In this document: piece by piece, positions 47,542-56,625 of the stretch | Position numbering within the stretch: the stretch's first letter is position 1 | Layout: every line of letters begins with the position of its first letter | Source: Ahrensia marina | GTDB lineage: Bacteria; Pseudomonadota; Alphaproteobacteria; Rhizobiales; Rhizobiaceae | DNA length: 64,000 nucleotides | Assembly: GCF_001293565.1 (NCBI RefSeq) | Contig: NZ_JXMU01000007.1 | Span: forward strand, 163,282 to 227,281 | Direction of reading: 5' to 3' | Notes under the pieces: model-generated | What the model saw: the letters and a program-made list of their open reading frames with translations, nothing else | Databases searched by the model: none | What the model was told of the DNA's origin: nothing | Program-made: the position numbers and the translations under genes

Positions 47542-47558
47542 TTTAGAATAATTCTAAA
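47542..47558 (-). promoter_or_regulatory. Irr box (ICE) of mbfA
   Basis: TTTAGAA-TAA-TTCTAAA is a perfect inverted repeat and an exact match to the Irr-binding consensus. It ends 12 bases before the mbfA start, a position suited to repression. Confidence 0.88.
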
Positions 47559-47693
47559 CTGAAGATATGCATTTCATGTCAGGAGGTCAACTAGTCTGAG
47601 GCAGCATAAAATGAAATTGATTGGACTTTATTTGTCGGACATTGACGCCATATACGGGTCGTGACTAATCATTAAACCGCAAGGAGTGAAGCG

Positions 47694-48497
47694 GTGACAC
47701 AAGCAAAAGAGTCGATATTAGCACGCATTGGAACGTGGATTGCGCAGCGGCTTGAGCGCGAGACTTCCGGTTACCAACCTTACACGCCCTCTGACCCCGA
47801 AACGCTATATCGTACGCTCCAGCCCGGAGACATCTTGCTTGTCGAAGGAAACCGTAAAATTTCTGCGGCTATTAAGTATCTCACCCAAAGCACATGGAGC
47901 CATGCCGCTTTATATATCGGCGATGCTCTAGAAGAGAGCAATGAACAAGGTCATGCCAAACGCTTGATCGAGGTTAACCTTGGTCGCGGTTGCACTGCCG
48001 AGCCGCTCGAAAACTATAAAACATTCAACACCCGCATTTGCCGCCCGTCGGGACTTACGCCTGCGGACCGTGATGAGGTGGTGCAATTTATGATTTCCAA
48101 GATTGGATTGCAGTACGACACGAAAAATATTCTTGATATGGCGCGTTATCTGCTGCCAACGCCGCCGGTGCCGGTTCGATGGCGCAGACGAATGATCGAA
48201 TTCGGGTCCGGTGATCCGACCCGCGCTATTTGTTCGACATTGATAGCGCAAGCCTATCAGCAAATCGGCTATCCGATTTTGCCCGAGATAACAGCCGCAC
48301 CTGGCCGGGCACGGGCAACATCGGATTATTCGCGCCGGGAAATCATGCACATTCGCCATCACTCCCTGTTCACACCGCGTGATTTTGATCTGTCGCCATA
48401 CTTTCAGGTTGTTAAACCGACATTGGAGTTTGGTTTTGACTATAAACGGCTGGTATGGGGCGCTCCTGCCAATGAAAAGGAAGAGCCGAAAAGCTGA
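47694..48497 (+). CDS. YiiX/permuted NlpC/P60-like hydrolase
   Basis: The 267-residue protein fits circularly permuted papain-like enzymes (YiiX, DUF830): LQPGDILLVEG and STWSHAALYIGD supply the His and its strand, and the later ICSTLIAQAYQQIGYP supplies the nucleophile Cys. No signal peptide is visible; the N terminus is charged. AAGGAG lies before the GTG start at 47694. Suggested substrates are peptidoglycan peptides or acyl groups, but the role is unknown. It is followed by lepA. Confidence 0.78.
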   Translation: MTQAKESILARIGTWIAQRLERETSGYQPYTPSDPETLYRTLQPGDILLVEGNRKISAAIKYLTQSTWSHAALYIGDALEESNEQGHAKRLIEVNLGRGCTAEPLENYKTFNTRICRPSGLTPADRDEVVQFMISKIGLQYDTKNILDMARYLLPTPPVPVRWRRRMIEFGSGDPTRAICSTLIAQAYQQIGYPILPEITAAPGRARATSDYSRREIMHIRHHSLFTPRDFDLSPYFQVVKPTLEFGFDYKRLVWGAPANEKEEPKS

Positions 48498-48622
48498 ATA
48501 CCTGACGGCTGAATGTTAAGCCGTGTGTGCTTCGGCTAGTCGATTTATCTGCTTGAAGGGCGTAAGCGGAAACCGCTATTGAGGCAAAATCTCCACTTCC
48601 ATGCGCAGCAATTGCGCTCTAT

Positions 48623-50440
48623 ATGAAGCCTATGACAAACACGCCATTATCTAATATCCGTAACTTCTCGATCGTCGCTCACATCGACCACGGAAAGTCT
48701 ACGCTTGCCGATCGCTTGATCCAACAGACTGGCACGCTACAGGCGCGCGACATGAAAGATCAGCTTCTTGACTCGATGGATATCGAGCGCGAACGCGGCA
48801 TTACGATCAAAGCCAACACTGTGCGTCTGGAATACAAAGCACAGGACGGACAGGATTACGTTCTTAACCTTATTGATACACCGGGCCATGTAGACTTTGC
48901 CTATGAAGTGTCAAGATCGCTTGCCGCTTGTGAAGGTTCGCTATTGGTTGTCGATGCATCGCAGGGTGTGGAAGCGCAAACGCTCGCAAATGTGTATCAG
49001 GCAATTGATAATGATCACGAGATCGTAACTGTTCTGAACAAGATCGATTTGCCCGCCGCCGAGCCTGAGCGCATTAAAGAACAGATTGAAGAGGTCATTG
49101 GGCTGGACACCGCTGATGCGGTAGAAATCTCCGCAAAGACCGGATTAGGCATCCCTGATGTTCTCGAAGCAATCGTCAAACAGCTTCCGGCACCTCAATC
49201 AGGTGACCGCTCTGCGCCGTTAAAAGCGATGCTCGTTGACAGCTGGTATGACACCTATCTCGGTGTTGTCGTTTTGGTTCGCATAATTGATGGCGAGATG
49301 AAACGCGGCCAGAACATCCGCATGATGGGTACGGATGCGAAATATCTGGTGGACCGTGTTGGTGTAATGACACCGAAACTTGTGCCGGTGGAAAATCTGG
49401 GGCCGGGTGAAATAGGCGTGTTTACCGGTTCGATCAAAGAAGTCGCGGATACACGTGTGGGTGATACCATCACCGAAGACAAGCGCCCTTGCACCAATAT
49501 GTTGCCGGGCTTTAAACCAGCCCAGCCTGTGGTATTCTGTGGTTTGTTCCCGATTGATGCCGATGACTTTGAAGATTTGCGTTCCGCCATTGGTAAGCTG
49601 CGCTTGAATGATGCGAGCTTCTCTTTTGAAATGGAAACATCGGCTGCTCTCGGCTTTGGCTTCCGCTGTGGTTTTCTAGGTCTTCTGCATCTGGAAATTA
49701 TTCAGGAGCGCTTGAGCCGCGAATTTAACCTTGAACTGATCGCTACAGCGCCGTCTGTTGTTTATAAAATGAATATGACGGACGGCACAGAAACCGAAAT
49801 GCACAATCCGGCTGACATGCCGGATATTGTCCGTATACGGTCGATTGAAGAACCTTGGATCAAGGCAACGATTTTGACGCCGGACGAATATCTGGGCTCT
49901 ATCCTGCAACTATGCCAGGAACGTCGCGGTATTCAAACAGACCTTTCTTATGTCGGTAAGCGTGCTTTGGTCGTTTATGATTTACCGCTAAACGAGGTCG
50001 TGTTTGATTTTTACGACCGCTTGAAGTCGATTTCTAAAGGCTATGCGTCATTTGACTATCAGCTTGCCGAGTACCGCGAAGGTGACCTTGTTCGTATGAG
50101 CGTACTTGTAAACGAAGAGCCGGTCGATGCTCTTTCGATGCTTGTTCACCGCTCTGCCGCCGAAAAGCGCGGCCGTGTTATGTGTGAGAAGCTCAAAGAA
50201 CTCATTCCGCGCCACATGTTCAAAATTCCGATCCAAGCGGCCATTGGCGGCAAGGTGATTGCGCGTGAGACTATTTCTGCAATGCGGAAAGATGTGACGG
50301 CTAAATGTTATGGCGGTGATGTTTCACGAAAGCGCAAGCTCCTCGATAAGCAGAAAGAGGGAAAGAAAAAGATGCGCCAGTTCGGGCGGGTCGAAATTCC
50401 TCAGGAAGCGTTTATTCAAGTCTTGAAAGTGGACAGCTAA
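48623..50440 (+). CDS. lepA: Elongation factor 4 (LepA)
   Basis: EF-4 is a ribosome-associated GTPase thought to back-translocate or help assembly under stress. The 605-residue protein has the G1 motif [13 protein letters not shown], the switch region [24 protein letters not shown] and the LepA-specific C-terminal domain ending with [30 protein letters not shown]. An ATG at 48632 is an alternative to 48623. The DUF922 gene starts 3 bases after its stop. Confidence 0.96.
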   Translation: MKPMTNTPLSNIRNFSIVAHIDHGKSTLADRLIQQTGTLQARDMKDQLLDSMDIERERGITIKANTVRLEYKAQDGQDYVLNLIDTPGHVDFAYEVSRSLAACEGSLLVVDASQGVEAQTLANVYQAIDNDHEIVTVLNKIDLPAAEPERIKEQIEEVIGLDTADAVEISAKTGLGIPDVLEAIVKQLPAPQSGDRSAPLKAMLVDSWYDTYLGVVVLVRIIDGEMKRGQNIRMMGTDAKYLVDRVGVMTPKLVPVENLGPGEIGVFTGSIKEVADTRVGDTITEDKRPCTNMLPGFKPAQPVVFCGLFPIDADDFEDLRSAIGKLRLNDASFSFEMETSAALGFGFRCGFLGLLHLEIIQERLSREFNLELIATAPSVVYKMNMTDGTETEMHNPADMPDIVRIRSIEEPWIKATILTPDEYLGSILQLCQERRGIQTDLSYVGKRALVVYDLPLNEVVFDFYDRLKSISKGYASFDYQLAEYREGDLVRMSVLVNEEPVDALSMLVHRSAAEKRGRVMCEKLKELIPRHMFKIPIQAAIGGKVIARETISAMRKDVTAKCYGGDVSRKRKLLDKQKEGKKKMRQFGRVEIPQEAFIQVLKVDS

Positions 50441-50443
50441 ACT

Positions 50444-51028
50444 ATGCGTTGGTTTGTGTGGTTCATCTTTGCAGCAATGCCGGTGATGGACGCGCAAGCG
50501 GCCGATTGGAAAGCGACCGAGAACATCAAATATTACAGCGTTTCCGGCACGACCGGACTCGCACTTTACAAATCTATCGGCGAGAACGGGCCGGTTATTT
50601 CCGGTAATCGGCGCACGATAGCTTTGACAAATTGGGATCTGAAATGGCGTCGTAACTATCAGCCTAAAGGTAATGCCTGCGAACTTGTTTCAGCGCTACC
50701 TTTTGTTACCATCACATATACACTGCCAAAGCCCAGCCAAAAAATAAGTGGAGTAGCGGCGCGAAAATGGCAGGCATTTGCCCAAGGCATCAAAGCGCAT
50801 GAAGAAGTTCATGGCGATTATGTAAAGCGGCTTGCAAGCGATATAATCAATGCAACAGTTGGTTTGCGTGTTGAAAACGATAAGGCATGTCAAAAAATAC
50901 GTGATGAAGTTCTAAAGCGTGTCGGTAATGAATTTGCACGATACAAAGTCGATAACCGTTCATTCGAGCAATCCGAAATGCGCGAAGGCGGGAACATTGC
51001 ACGGCTTGTACTCGATCTTGTCAACTAA
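50444..51028 (+). CDS. DUF922 family exported metalloprotease-like protein
   Basis: The 194-residue protein has a signal peptide (cleavage after AQA, near residue 19) and H119-E-E-V-H123-G-D in KAHEEVHGDYVKRLA, an HExxH zinc-binding motif that marks the DUF922 family as likely secreted zinc proteases. Three cysteines may form disulfides. It lies directly after lepA. The substrate is unknown. Confidence 0.8.
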   Translation: MRWFVWFIFAAMPVMDAQAADWKATENIKYYSVSGTTGLALYKSIGENGPVISGNRRTIALTNWDLKWRRNYQPKGNACELVSALPFVTITYTLPKPSQKISGVAARKWQAFAQGIKAHEEVHGDYVKRLASDIINATVGLRVENDKACQKIRDEVLKRVGNEFARYKVDNRSFEQSEMREGGNIARLVLDLVN

Positions 51029-51251
51029 ATCACCACCTAGGTATGTCTTGCCGATGAATTGGAACGGCGAAGCCCGTTTGCCGTTTTCAAGACTTTGTTT
51101 ACCAAGCGGAACACAAATCGATATTAAGATTTGAGCAACCTTGTTCATTAAGCGGGTGGCAAGAGCCTTACGGTAGTTTGGGCTTATCCGATCAGTAGCA
51201 AACAAGAACTGACGGTGTGCTGTTTTAATTTAGACGAGTAAGGAACTCATT

Positions 51252-51413
51252 ATGTTTACACGCTTTATCAAAGACGAATCTGGTGCGACTGCTATCGAAT
51301 ACGGCCTGATCGCTGCTCTTATCGCTGTTGCGATCATCACAGGCGCGACAACACTCGGTACCGAGCTGAACGCGAAATTCGATTCTATCGCTACTGAAGT
51401 TAAAGGCTCTTAA
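51252..51413 (+). CDS. pilA: Flp/PilA type IVb pilin
   Basis: This 53-residue prepilin is the major subunit of the Flp pilus. It has a short leader and the type IVb signature MFTRFIKDESGATAIEYGLI, with Gly before the cleavage site and Glu/Tyr (EYG) after it, followed by the hydrophobic helix. AAGGAA lies 7 bases before the ATG. It heads the tad/cpa cluster, and CpaA next to it should cleave the leader. A hairpin terminator follows, so pilA can be transcribed at higher level than the assembly genes. Confidence 0.95.
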   Translation: MFTRFIKDESGATAIEYGLIAALIAVAIITGATTLGTELNAKFDSIATEVKGS

Positions 51414-51442
51414 TTTAGCCGATTACAGTATAGAATTTTAAA

Positions 51443-51475
51443 GCGGCCTGTCCTCCCTTGGAGGGCAGGCCGTTT
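51443..51475 (+). terminator. Terminator after pilA
   Basis: CGGCCTG and CAGGCCG pair at the base of a G+C-rich hairpin with an inner CCTCCC/GGAGGG extension and bulge, followed by a short TTT. It lies 30 bases after the pilA stop codon. Confidence 0.75.
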
Positions 51476-51557
51476 CAGTGTGTCATTAAAGACCATCGAA
51501 TCTACTGTTGCGTTTATGAGAATTTAATTCTCCCGCGATAAAGTAACAGCAAAGAAA

Positions 51558-52088
51558 ATGAGGGCTTTAGCTGTGATTGCTACTATTATTTTTGTCGTTT
51601 TCCCGTTCGCAATGATTTACGCGGCTGTCTCGGACATTTTTTCAATGACGATTGCCAACAGGGTGTCTATTCTTCTTATTGGGACATTTTTAGTGGTCGC
51701 GCCCTTTATTGGTTTGAGCTGGTCCGATTTCGGTTCACACTTAATGGCCTTTGCTTTTGTGCTTTCTATTACTTTTGCCATGTTTGCTTTGGGTGCTATG
51801 GGCGGCGGGGATGCTAAACTCCTTGCTTCGACGGCACTTTGGATGGGCTTCTCGGTTCATTTGTGGAACTACATTTTAATGTCGGCTGTCGCAGGCGGCG
51901 TTCTTGCGATACTCATTCTGATCCTGCGCAAAACATCAATGTCCGTTTATGCCGGTGAACTGCCTGTGCTTCGAACAGTGATCGACGCAAAAGGAATTCC
52001 ATATGGCGCTGCGTTGGCCGTCGGCGGGCTGTTCGCTTTTCCGGACAGTCCGGCAATGGTCTATGCGCTAAACTACTTCGCCAACTAA
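51558..52088 (+). CDS. cpaA: Prepilin peptidase CpaA (TadV)
   Basis: CpaA is the aspartic membrane protease that cleaves Flp prepilin and pseudopilins. The 176-residue protein has about six membrane helices and both catalytic aspartates, in AAVSDIFSM and in the G-x-G-D-type loop GAMGGGDAKLLA. It lacks the N-terminal methylase domain of PilD, as expected for Tad systems. It stands between pilA and cpaB. Confidence 0.93.
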   Translation: MRALAVIATIIFVVFPFAMIYAAVSDIFSMTIANRVSILLIGTFLVVAPFIGLSWSDFGSHLMAFAFVLSITFAMFALGAMGGGDAKLLASTALWMGFSVHLWNYILMSAVAGGVLAILILILRKTSMSVYAGELPVLRTVIDAKGIPYGAALAVGGLFAFPDSPAMVYALNYFAN

Positions 52089-52160
52089 AACTTGTTGGAT
52101 CTAGGATTTATATTGGTCGCCGTTGTTTAGTTTACGTTAAGCATAAATCTAACGAAGGCA

Positions 52161-52168
52161 TTAACCAT
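52161..52168 (+). promoter_or_regulatory. CtrA half-site TTAACCAT upstream of cpaB
   Basis: TTAACCAT, preceded by GC-A as in the Tad satellite promoter, lies 71 bases before the cpaB start in the 150-base cpaA-cpaB gap. A near-match TTAA-N7-TCTAA lies just upstream. Confidence 0.45.
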
Positions 52169-52239
52169 AATTACACCATTAGGTGTGAATGTTGACACTG
52201 TAGCGGATTCGTCCGCCCCAATATTTTGCAGGTGTCAGC

Positions 52240-53040
52240 ATGTCTATGCGTTTTGTTATTCTTGGAGTTGCCGTTCTTGCCGCGGGTGGAGCGGGTTATT
52301 TGGCGATGAATTTGTCGGCGCCTGCACCGGCACCGGTCGCAGAAATTTTACCATCTGCACCATCCATTGAACTTGATCAGGTGCTTGTTGCAAAAGAAAC
52401 TATTCTGACAGGCGGTAAAATTAGTGGCGGACTAGCCTGGCAACAATGGCCGGTGGAAGCGATTGCTCCAGATTTCATTACACAATCCAGTCGCCCTGAG
52501 GCTGTAGCAGAGCTTGAAGGTTCCATCGTGCGTTCCACGATTATCCAGGGCGAACCTGTCCGCCCGATTAAGATTCTCGGCGCTGACCAAAGCTTCATGT
52601 CATCTATTCTACCGGCAGGAAAACGCGCTGTCGCAACGACAATAGCCGCGGATACTTCTGCGGGCGGCTTTATTCTGCCGGATGACTACGTTGACGTCAT
52701 TATGACGACACGTGATCAAAACAATAACTCATTTACGACTGAGACAATTTTGGCGAATATTCGTGTGCTTGCGATCGACCAAACCATTCGTGAAGACGAA
52801 AACGGACAATTGGTGCAGGTCGGTCAGACAGCAACGCTGGAACTGACACCAAATCAAACAAAAATCATCTCAGCTGCGCAGCAAATGGCCGACCGCCTGA
52901 CGCTGGCATTACGCTCCATAAAAGATGTTGAGGCAGGCCGCTCGGAGCCAAGCGCAGACCACTTGATTTCAGGTGGGTCCCGCGGTGGCACGATCAATCT
53001 GATCAAGAACGGTGAAAAAACACAGGTGCAAAGCCAATGA
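52240..53040 (+). CDS. cpaB: Flp pilus assembly protein CpaB (RcpC)
   Basis: The 266-residue periplasmic protein has an N-terminal membrane anchor (about 4-24), a SAF domain (ELDQVLVAKETILTGGKISGGLAWQQWP) and the beta-rich domain found in RcpC/CpaB. It is proposed to link the secretin to the inner machine and bind peptidoglycan. Its stop overlaps the cpaC start as ATGA. Confidence 0.92.
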   Translation: MSMRFVILGVAVLAAGGAGYLAMNLSAPAPAPVAEILPSAPSIELDQVLVAKETILTGGKISGGLAWQQWPVEAIAPDFITQSSRPEAVAELEGSIVRSTIIQGEPVRPIKILGADQSFMSSILPAGKRAVATTIAADTSAGGFILPDDYVDVIMTTRDQNNNSFTTETILANIRVLAIDQTIREDENGQLVQVGQTATLELTPNQTKIISAAQQMADRLTLALRSIKDVEAGRSEPSADHLISGGSRGGTINLIKNGEKTQVQSQ

Positions 53041-54599
53041 TGATGAGTGCACCGAACAAAGAATTCAAAAACATAAAGAGTAGCCCCATGTCAAAAGTCG
53101 CAAAAAGCTTCAAGACCTTACTCTTGGCCGGCACCGTAACTGTAATGGCCGGTGCGGTTCCGTCAAAATTTATGCCTTTGGGCGCATCGACGGCGGCAGC
53201 ACAAAACATAATTAAAGTTCAGAAGCGTGCTTCGGGAACTGAGAATGTCGTGCTTGGTTTGGACAAGTCACTGGTGTTGGAGCTTCCTGAAGATGCGCAA
53301 GACATTCTTGTTGCAAACCCTGATGTTGCAGATGCTGTGACACGTACTGCGCGACGTATCTATCTCTTTGGTAAAGAGGTTGGGCAGACCAATATCTTTG
53401 TGTTTGATAGAAATGGAAACCAGATGGTTAGCCTGCAATTGCAGGTCGAACGCGATGTTGCTGGTCTGGACCGTTATCTCGAGCGTTTTATTGCGGGTTC
53501 GAATATCAAAACAGAAATTATCAACGATAACATTGTTTTGACTGGAACCGTGCAAACACCGCAAGATTCGGCAAAAGCTGCAAAACTCGCAGAAATCTTT
53601 GTTAAAGGCGGCGATGCCACCAATAATGGTGCAGAAAGTTTCCTCGCACTGTTCTCACGCGGAGACAGTCAGATCGTCAACCTTCTGGAAATCGCTGGCG
53701 GCGATCAGGTTACACTGAAAGTAACTGTCGCGGAAATCCAGCGCTCCGTAATGAAGCAGCTCGGTATTAACTTGCTAGGCAGTGGATCATCTTCAGGTGT
53801 CACATATAGCGGTATATCTGAAACAATTGCGGGCGCACTTGGTAAGCCGCTCGGTTCTAGTGGTTTGGGATTAGGGGGTGCAATTGGTAGTGTAAATATC
53901 AATGCCTATTTCAAGGCGATGGAAGAAGCCGGCGTGATGAAAACACTGTCGGCGCCCACCTTGACGGCAATTTCAGGCGAACCTGCTAAATTTTTTGCTG
54001 GTGGTACTTACAATATTATTTCCGGGCAAACGGTTGATGATGAAACTCAAGGCATAACCTATACCTTCGACAAAATCGATTATGGTGTAGGGCTTGAGTT
54101 TACACCGGTTGTTCTTTCACCCGGACGCATAAGCTTGCGTATCAAAACAGAAGTTTCAGAACCCACCACAGATGGCAGCGTACCTTTATCGGGTGGCATC
54201 AACCGGTTGGCAACCAATGTGTTGTCACTCCGTCGCCGTGAAGCGGAAACCACCGTTGAGCTGCCTTCCGGCGGTTCCATGATGATTGCCGGTCTAATTC
54301 GCGATGATGTTCGCCAGGTTGTGAGCGGTTTTCCGGGGCTATCAAAATTGCCGGTAATTGGCTCGCTCTTTAGGAGCCGTGATTTTATTCGCAGTGAATC
54401 TGAACTGGTCATCATGGTGACGCCGTATTTGGTGCGTGCCGTTGCAGCGTCCGAGCTGGCATTGCCGACAGACAATTTCGCTCCGGCATCAGATTCAGTT
54501 GGCAACTTGCTCGGCCGTCTAAACCGTATCTATGGCAGCACAGATAAAACAATGCCGACCGGTCGCTACCACGGTGCCGTTGGTTTCATTTATAAGTAA
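53037..54599 (+). CDS. cpaC: Outer-membrane secretin CpaC (RcpA)
   Basis: CpaC forms the outer-membrane channel of the Flp pilus. The 520-residue protein has a signal sequence, the pilus N-domain (LVLELPEDAQDILVANPDVADA and IYLFGKEVGQTNIFVFD), a BON-like ring, and the secretin core with VGLEFTPVVLSPGRISLRIKTEVSE, RREAETTVELPSGGSMMIAGL and the C-terminal LVIMVTPYLVRA. The ATG at 53037 overlaps the cpaB stop; an internal ATG at 53088 places the signal peptide at the N terminus and is also plausible. Confidence 0.94.
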   Translation: MMMSAPNKEFKNIKSSPMSKVAKSFKTLLLAGTVTVMAGAVPSKFMPLGASTAAAQNIIKVQKRASGTENVVLGLDKSLVLELPEDAQDILVANPDVADAVTRTARRIYLFGKEVGQTNIFVFDRNGNQMVSLQLQVERDVAGLDRYLERFIAGSNIKTEIINDNIVLTGTVQTPQDSAKAAKLAEIFVKGGDATNNGAESFLALFSRGDSQIVNLLEIAGGDQVTLKVTVAEIQRSVMKQLGINLLGSGSSSGVTYSGISETIAGALGKPLGSSGLGLGGAIGSVNINAYFKAMEEAGVMKTLSAPTLTAISGEPAKFFAGGTYNIISGQTVDDETQGITYTFDKIDYGVGLEFTPVVLSPGRISLRIKTEVSEPTTDGSVPLSGGINRLATNVLSLRRREAETTVELPSGGSMMIAGLIRDDVRQVVSGFPGLSKLPVIGSLFRSRDFIRSESELVIMVTPYLVRAVAASELALPTDNFAPASDSVGNLLGRLNRIYGSTDKTMPTGRYHGAVGFIYK

Positions 54600-54614
54600 T
54601 TGGAGTACGCAAAC

Positions 54615-55262
54615 ATGTTTGCCGGTAAAATATTAGCATCAACAGCGGCTGTGCTGTGCGTCTCTCTTCTTTCTGGCTGTGCTGGTATGCAGCAACACGA
54701 TAATATGACCGTGGGCAGCGTTGGAAATGATTACACTAAGCGCCATCCGATTATCTTGTCAGAACAAGAGCAGGTGTTGGATATACCCATCGCCTCTGGC
54801 GCACAAAGACTGAACTACGCAACCATTAGCAACATTCAGGCTTTCGCACAGAAGTTCCAAACATCTGGGACGGGCACGATTGTTGTCCTTATGCCGTCAG
54901 GTTCTGCAAACAGTTCCGCTGCAAATTATGTCCAAGGTCAAGTCGTGCAAGCTATTGAGCAGGGCGGGCAACACCGTAGTAATATTGCAATCCAGTCTTA
55001 TGACGCTTCTCAGCACGGCGCATCCGCCCCAATCCGCTTATCATTTCGCTCGGTAACTGCTTCTACCGGCCAGTGCGGTCAATGGCCTGAAGATCTTTCG
55101 ATGACATCGGCCAATGAAAACTACTACGACTTTGGCTGTTCAACACAGAATAATCTGGCGGCGCAAATTGCAAACCCGGGCGACCTGCTTGGGCCGCGCA
55201 AAGAATCGCCGATTGATGCCGAAAACCGCGGCAAAGTTATTGCAGATTATCAAGGAAAATAA
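54615..55262 (+). CDS. cpaD: CpaD pilus lipoprotein (RcpB-like)
   Basis: The 215-residue lipoprotein has a lipobox LLSGCAG (Cys near residue 22) and the CpaD domain (SEQEQVLDIPIASGAQRL, CGQWPEDL, NENYYDFGCSTQNNLAAQIANPGDLL). CpaD helps the secretin insert and assemble. GGAG lies before the ATG at 54615. Two cysteine-containing segments near the C terminus (GQCGQW, FGCST) are typical. Confidence 0.9.
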   Translation: MFAGKILASTAAVLCVSLLSGCAGMQQHDNMTVGSVGNDYTKRHPIILSEQEQVLDIPIASGAQRLNYATISNIQAFAQKFQTSGTGTIVVLMPSGSANSSAANYVQGQVVQAIEQGGQHRSNIAIQSYDASQHGASAPIRLSFRSVTASTGQCGQWPEDLSMTSANENYYDFGCSTQNNLAAQIANPGDLLGPRKESPIDAENRGKVIADYQGK

Positions 55263-55313
55263 CCCGCTGCCGAGCTTGAAAATTTAACGATCCAGACCCC
55301 TAGGGTGAAAACA

Positions 55314-56597
55314 ATGTCAGACGCTGCATTTAAAGATAAAAATGAGATGACGGCCACGCCGGGCTCCAGCTTCGAGCCGGATGATTTGCAAAATGTGCGC
55401 CCAGTGCCACGCATCACGATTCAGGCTTTTTGTGAAACACAAGGGGTTTCTGGACCGATTGAGCGTATGGCTGAAGATCGCCGTATGGCTAAAGCACAAA
55501 TGCGGGTCTATATGGGCGGTATTGGTGCCGCTGTGGAGTTTTATCAGTCAGCACCAACACCCAACCTTATTATCCTTGAGACAGCCGCCAGACCTGATGA
55601 GTTGATGAGCGGGTTGAACGAGCTCGCGGAAGTTTGTGATCCTTCCACCCGTGTTGTCATTATCGGCCATCACAATGATGTCGCGCTTTACCGCGAACTG
55701 GTTCGCAATGGCATTTCGGAATATATCGTCGCGCCGGTTTCAATAGCCGATCTCATGGCGGTGATTACGACATTGTTTGTCGACCCTGACGCCGATCCAT
55801 TGGGCAGAACAATGGCTTTCATTGGTGCTAAGGGCGGTGTTGGCTCCTCAACGATTGCTCACAACGTCGCCTGGTCAGTGTCTACACTTTTCCAAAACGA
55901 AGTTGTTGTCGCTGATATGGATCTGCCATTCGGTACAGCCAATATCAATTTCGATCAGGATCCGGCCCAAGGTATTGCCGATGCTGTATTTTCGCCAGAG
56001 CGAATAGATGAAGTATATCTTGACCGGCTTCTATCGACATGCGCCGAGCATCTCTCGCTTCTGGCCGCGCCATCGATGCTGGATAAGGTTTATGATTTTG
56101 GACAGGAAGATTTCGCGCAGCTTATCGATGTTGCACAGCGCACAGCGCCTTCCGTGGTGCTTGACATTCCGCATGTATGGAACGGCTGGACCCGCACAAC
56201 GCTTTCCCGCGCTGATGAGGTGGTTATTGTTGCAACGCCGGAACTGGCCAATCTGCGCAATACCAAGAATATGATCGACACGTTGAAAAAGCTGCGCCCG
56301 AATGATTTTGCACCAAAACTGGTTCTCAATCAGGTCGGCGTACCAAAGCGCCCTGAGATTGCTGTCAACGACTTCTTGGATTCTTTAGATATGGAAGCGT
56401 CAGCGATTATACCTTTTGATCCTCACTTGTTCGGAACGGCGTCGAATAATGGGCGCATGCTTGCTGAGTCCGACAGTGCCAGCCCGATTGTCGCAACGAT
56501 CTCTGAGCTTGCCCATATTGTCAGTGGTCGCGGTGCTGTCTCGGTCAAACCAAAAGGCGGCCTAAAAGGCATCTTGGCAAAACTGAAGAAGAAGTAG
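55314..56597 (+). CDS. cpaE: CpaE, MinD/ParA-like pilus localisation ATPase (TadZ)
   Basis: CpaE places the Tad machine at a cell pole. The 427-residue protein has an atypical response-receiver-like domain (about 55-150, without a complete acidic pocket) and a MinD-type ATPase with the deviant Walker A GAKGGVGSSTIAHN (about 169-182). The ATG at 55314 is preferred over a GTG at 55305. A basic C terminus (GGLKGILAKLKKK) may touch the membrane. Confidence 0.93.
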   Translation: MSDAAFKDKNEMTATPGSSFEPDDLQNVRPVPRITIQAFCETQGVSGPIERMAEDRRMAKAQMRVYMGGIGAAVEFYQSAPTPNLIILETAARPDELMSGLNELAEVCDPSTRVVIIGHHNDVALYRELVRNGISEYIVAPVSIADLMAVITTLFVDPDADPLGRTMAFIGAKGGVGSSTIAHNVAWSVSTLFQNEVVVADMDLPFGTANINFDQDPAQGIADAVFSPERIDEVYLDRLLSTCAEHLSLLAAPSMLDKVYDFGQEDFAQLIDVAQRTAPSVVLDIPHVWNGWTRTTLSRADEVVIVATPELANLRNTKNMIDTLKKLRPNDFAPKLVLNQVGVPKRPEIAVNDFLDSLDMEASAIIPFDPHLFGTASNNGRMLAESDSASPIVATISELAHIVSGRGAVSVKPKGGLKGILAKLKKK

Positions 56598-56625
56598 TTT
56601 CAAGTTCGAGTTACGGGGTAATTCA

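Noticed and set aside
51157..51172. Sigma-54-like TGGCA-N-TTAC sequence before pilA
   Set aside because: The -12 element lacks the essential GC.
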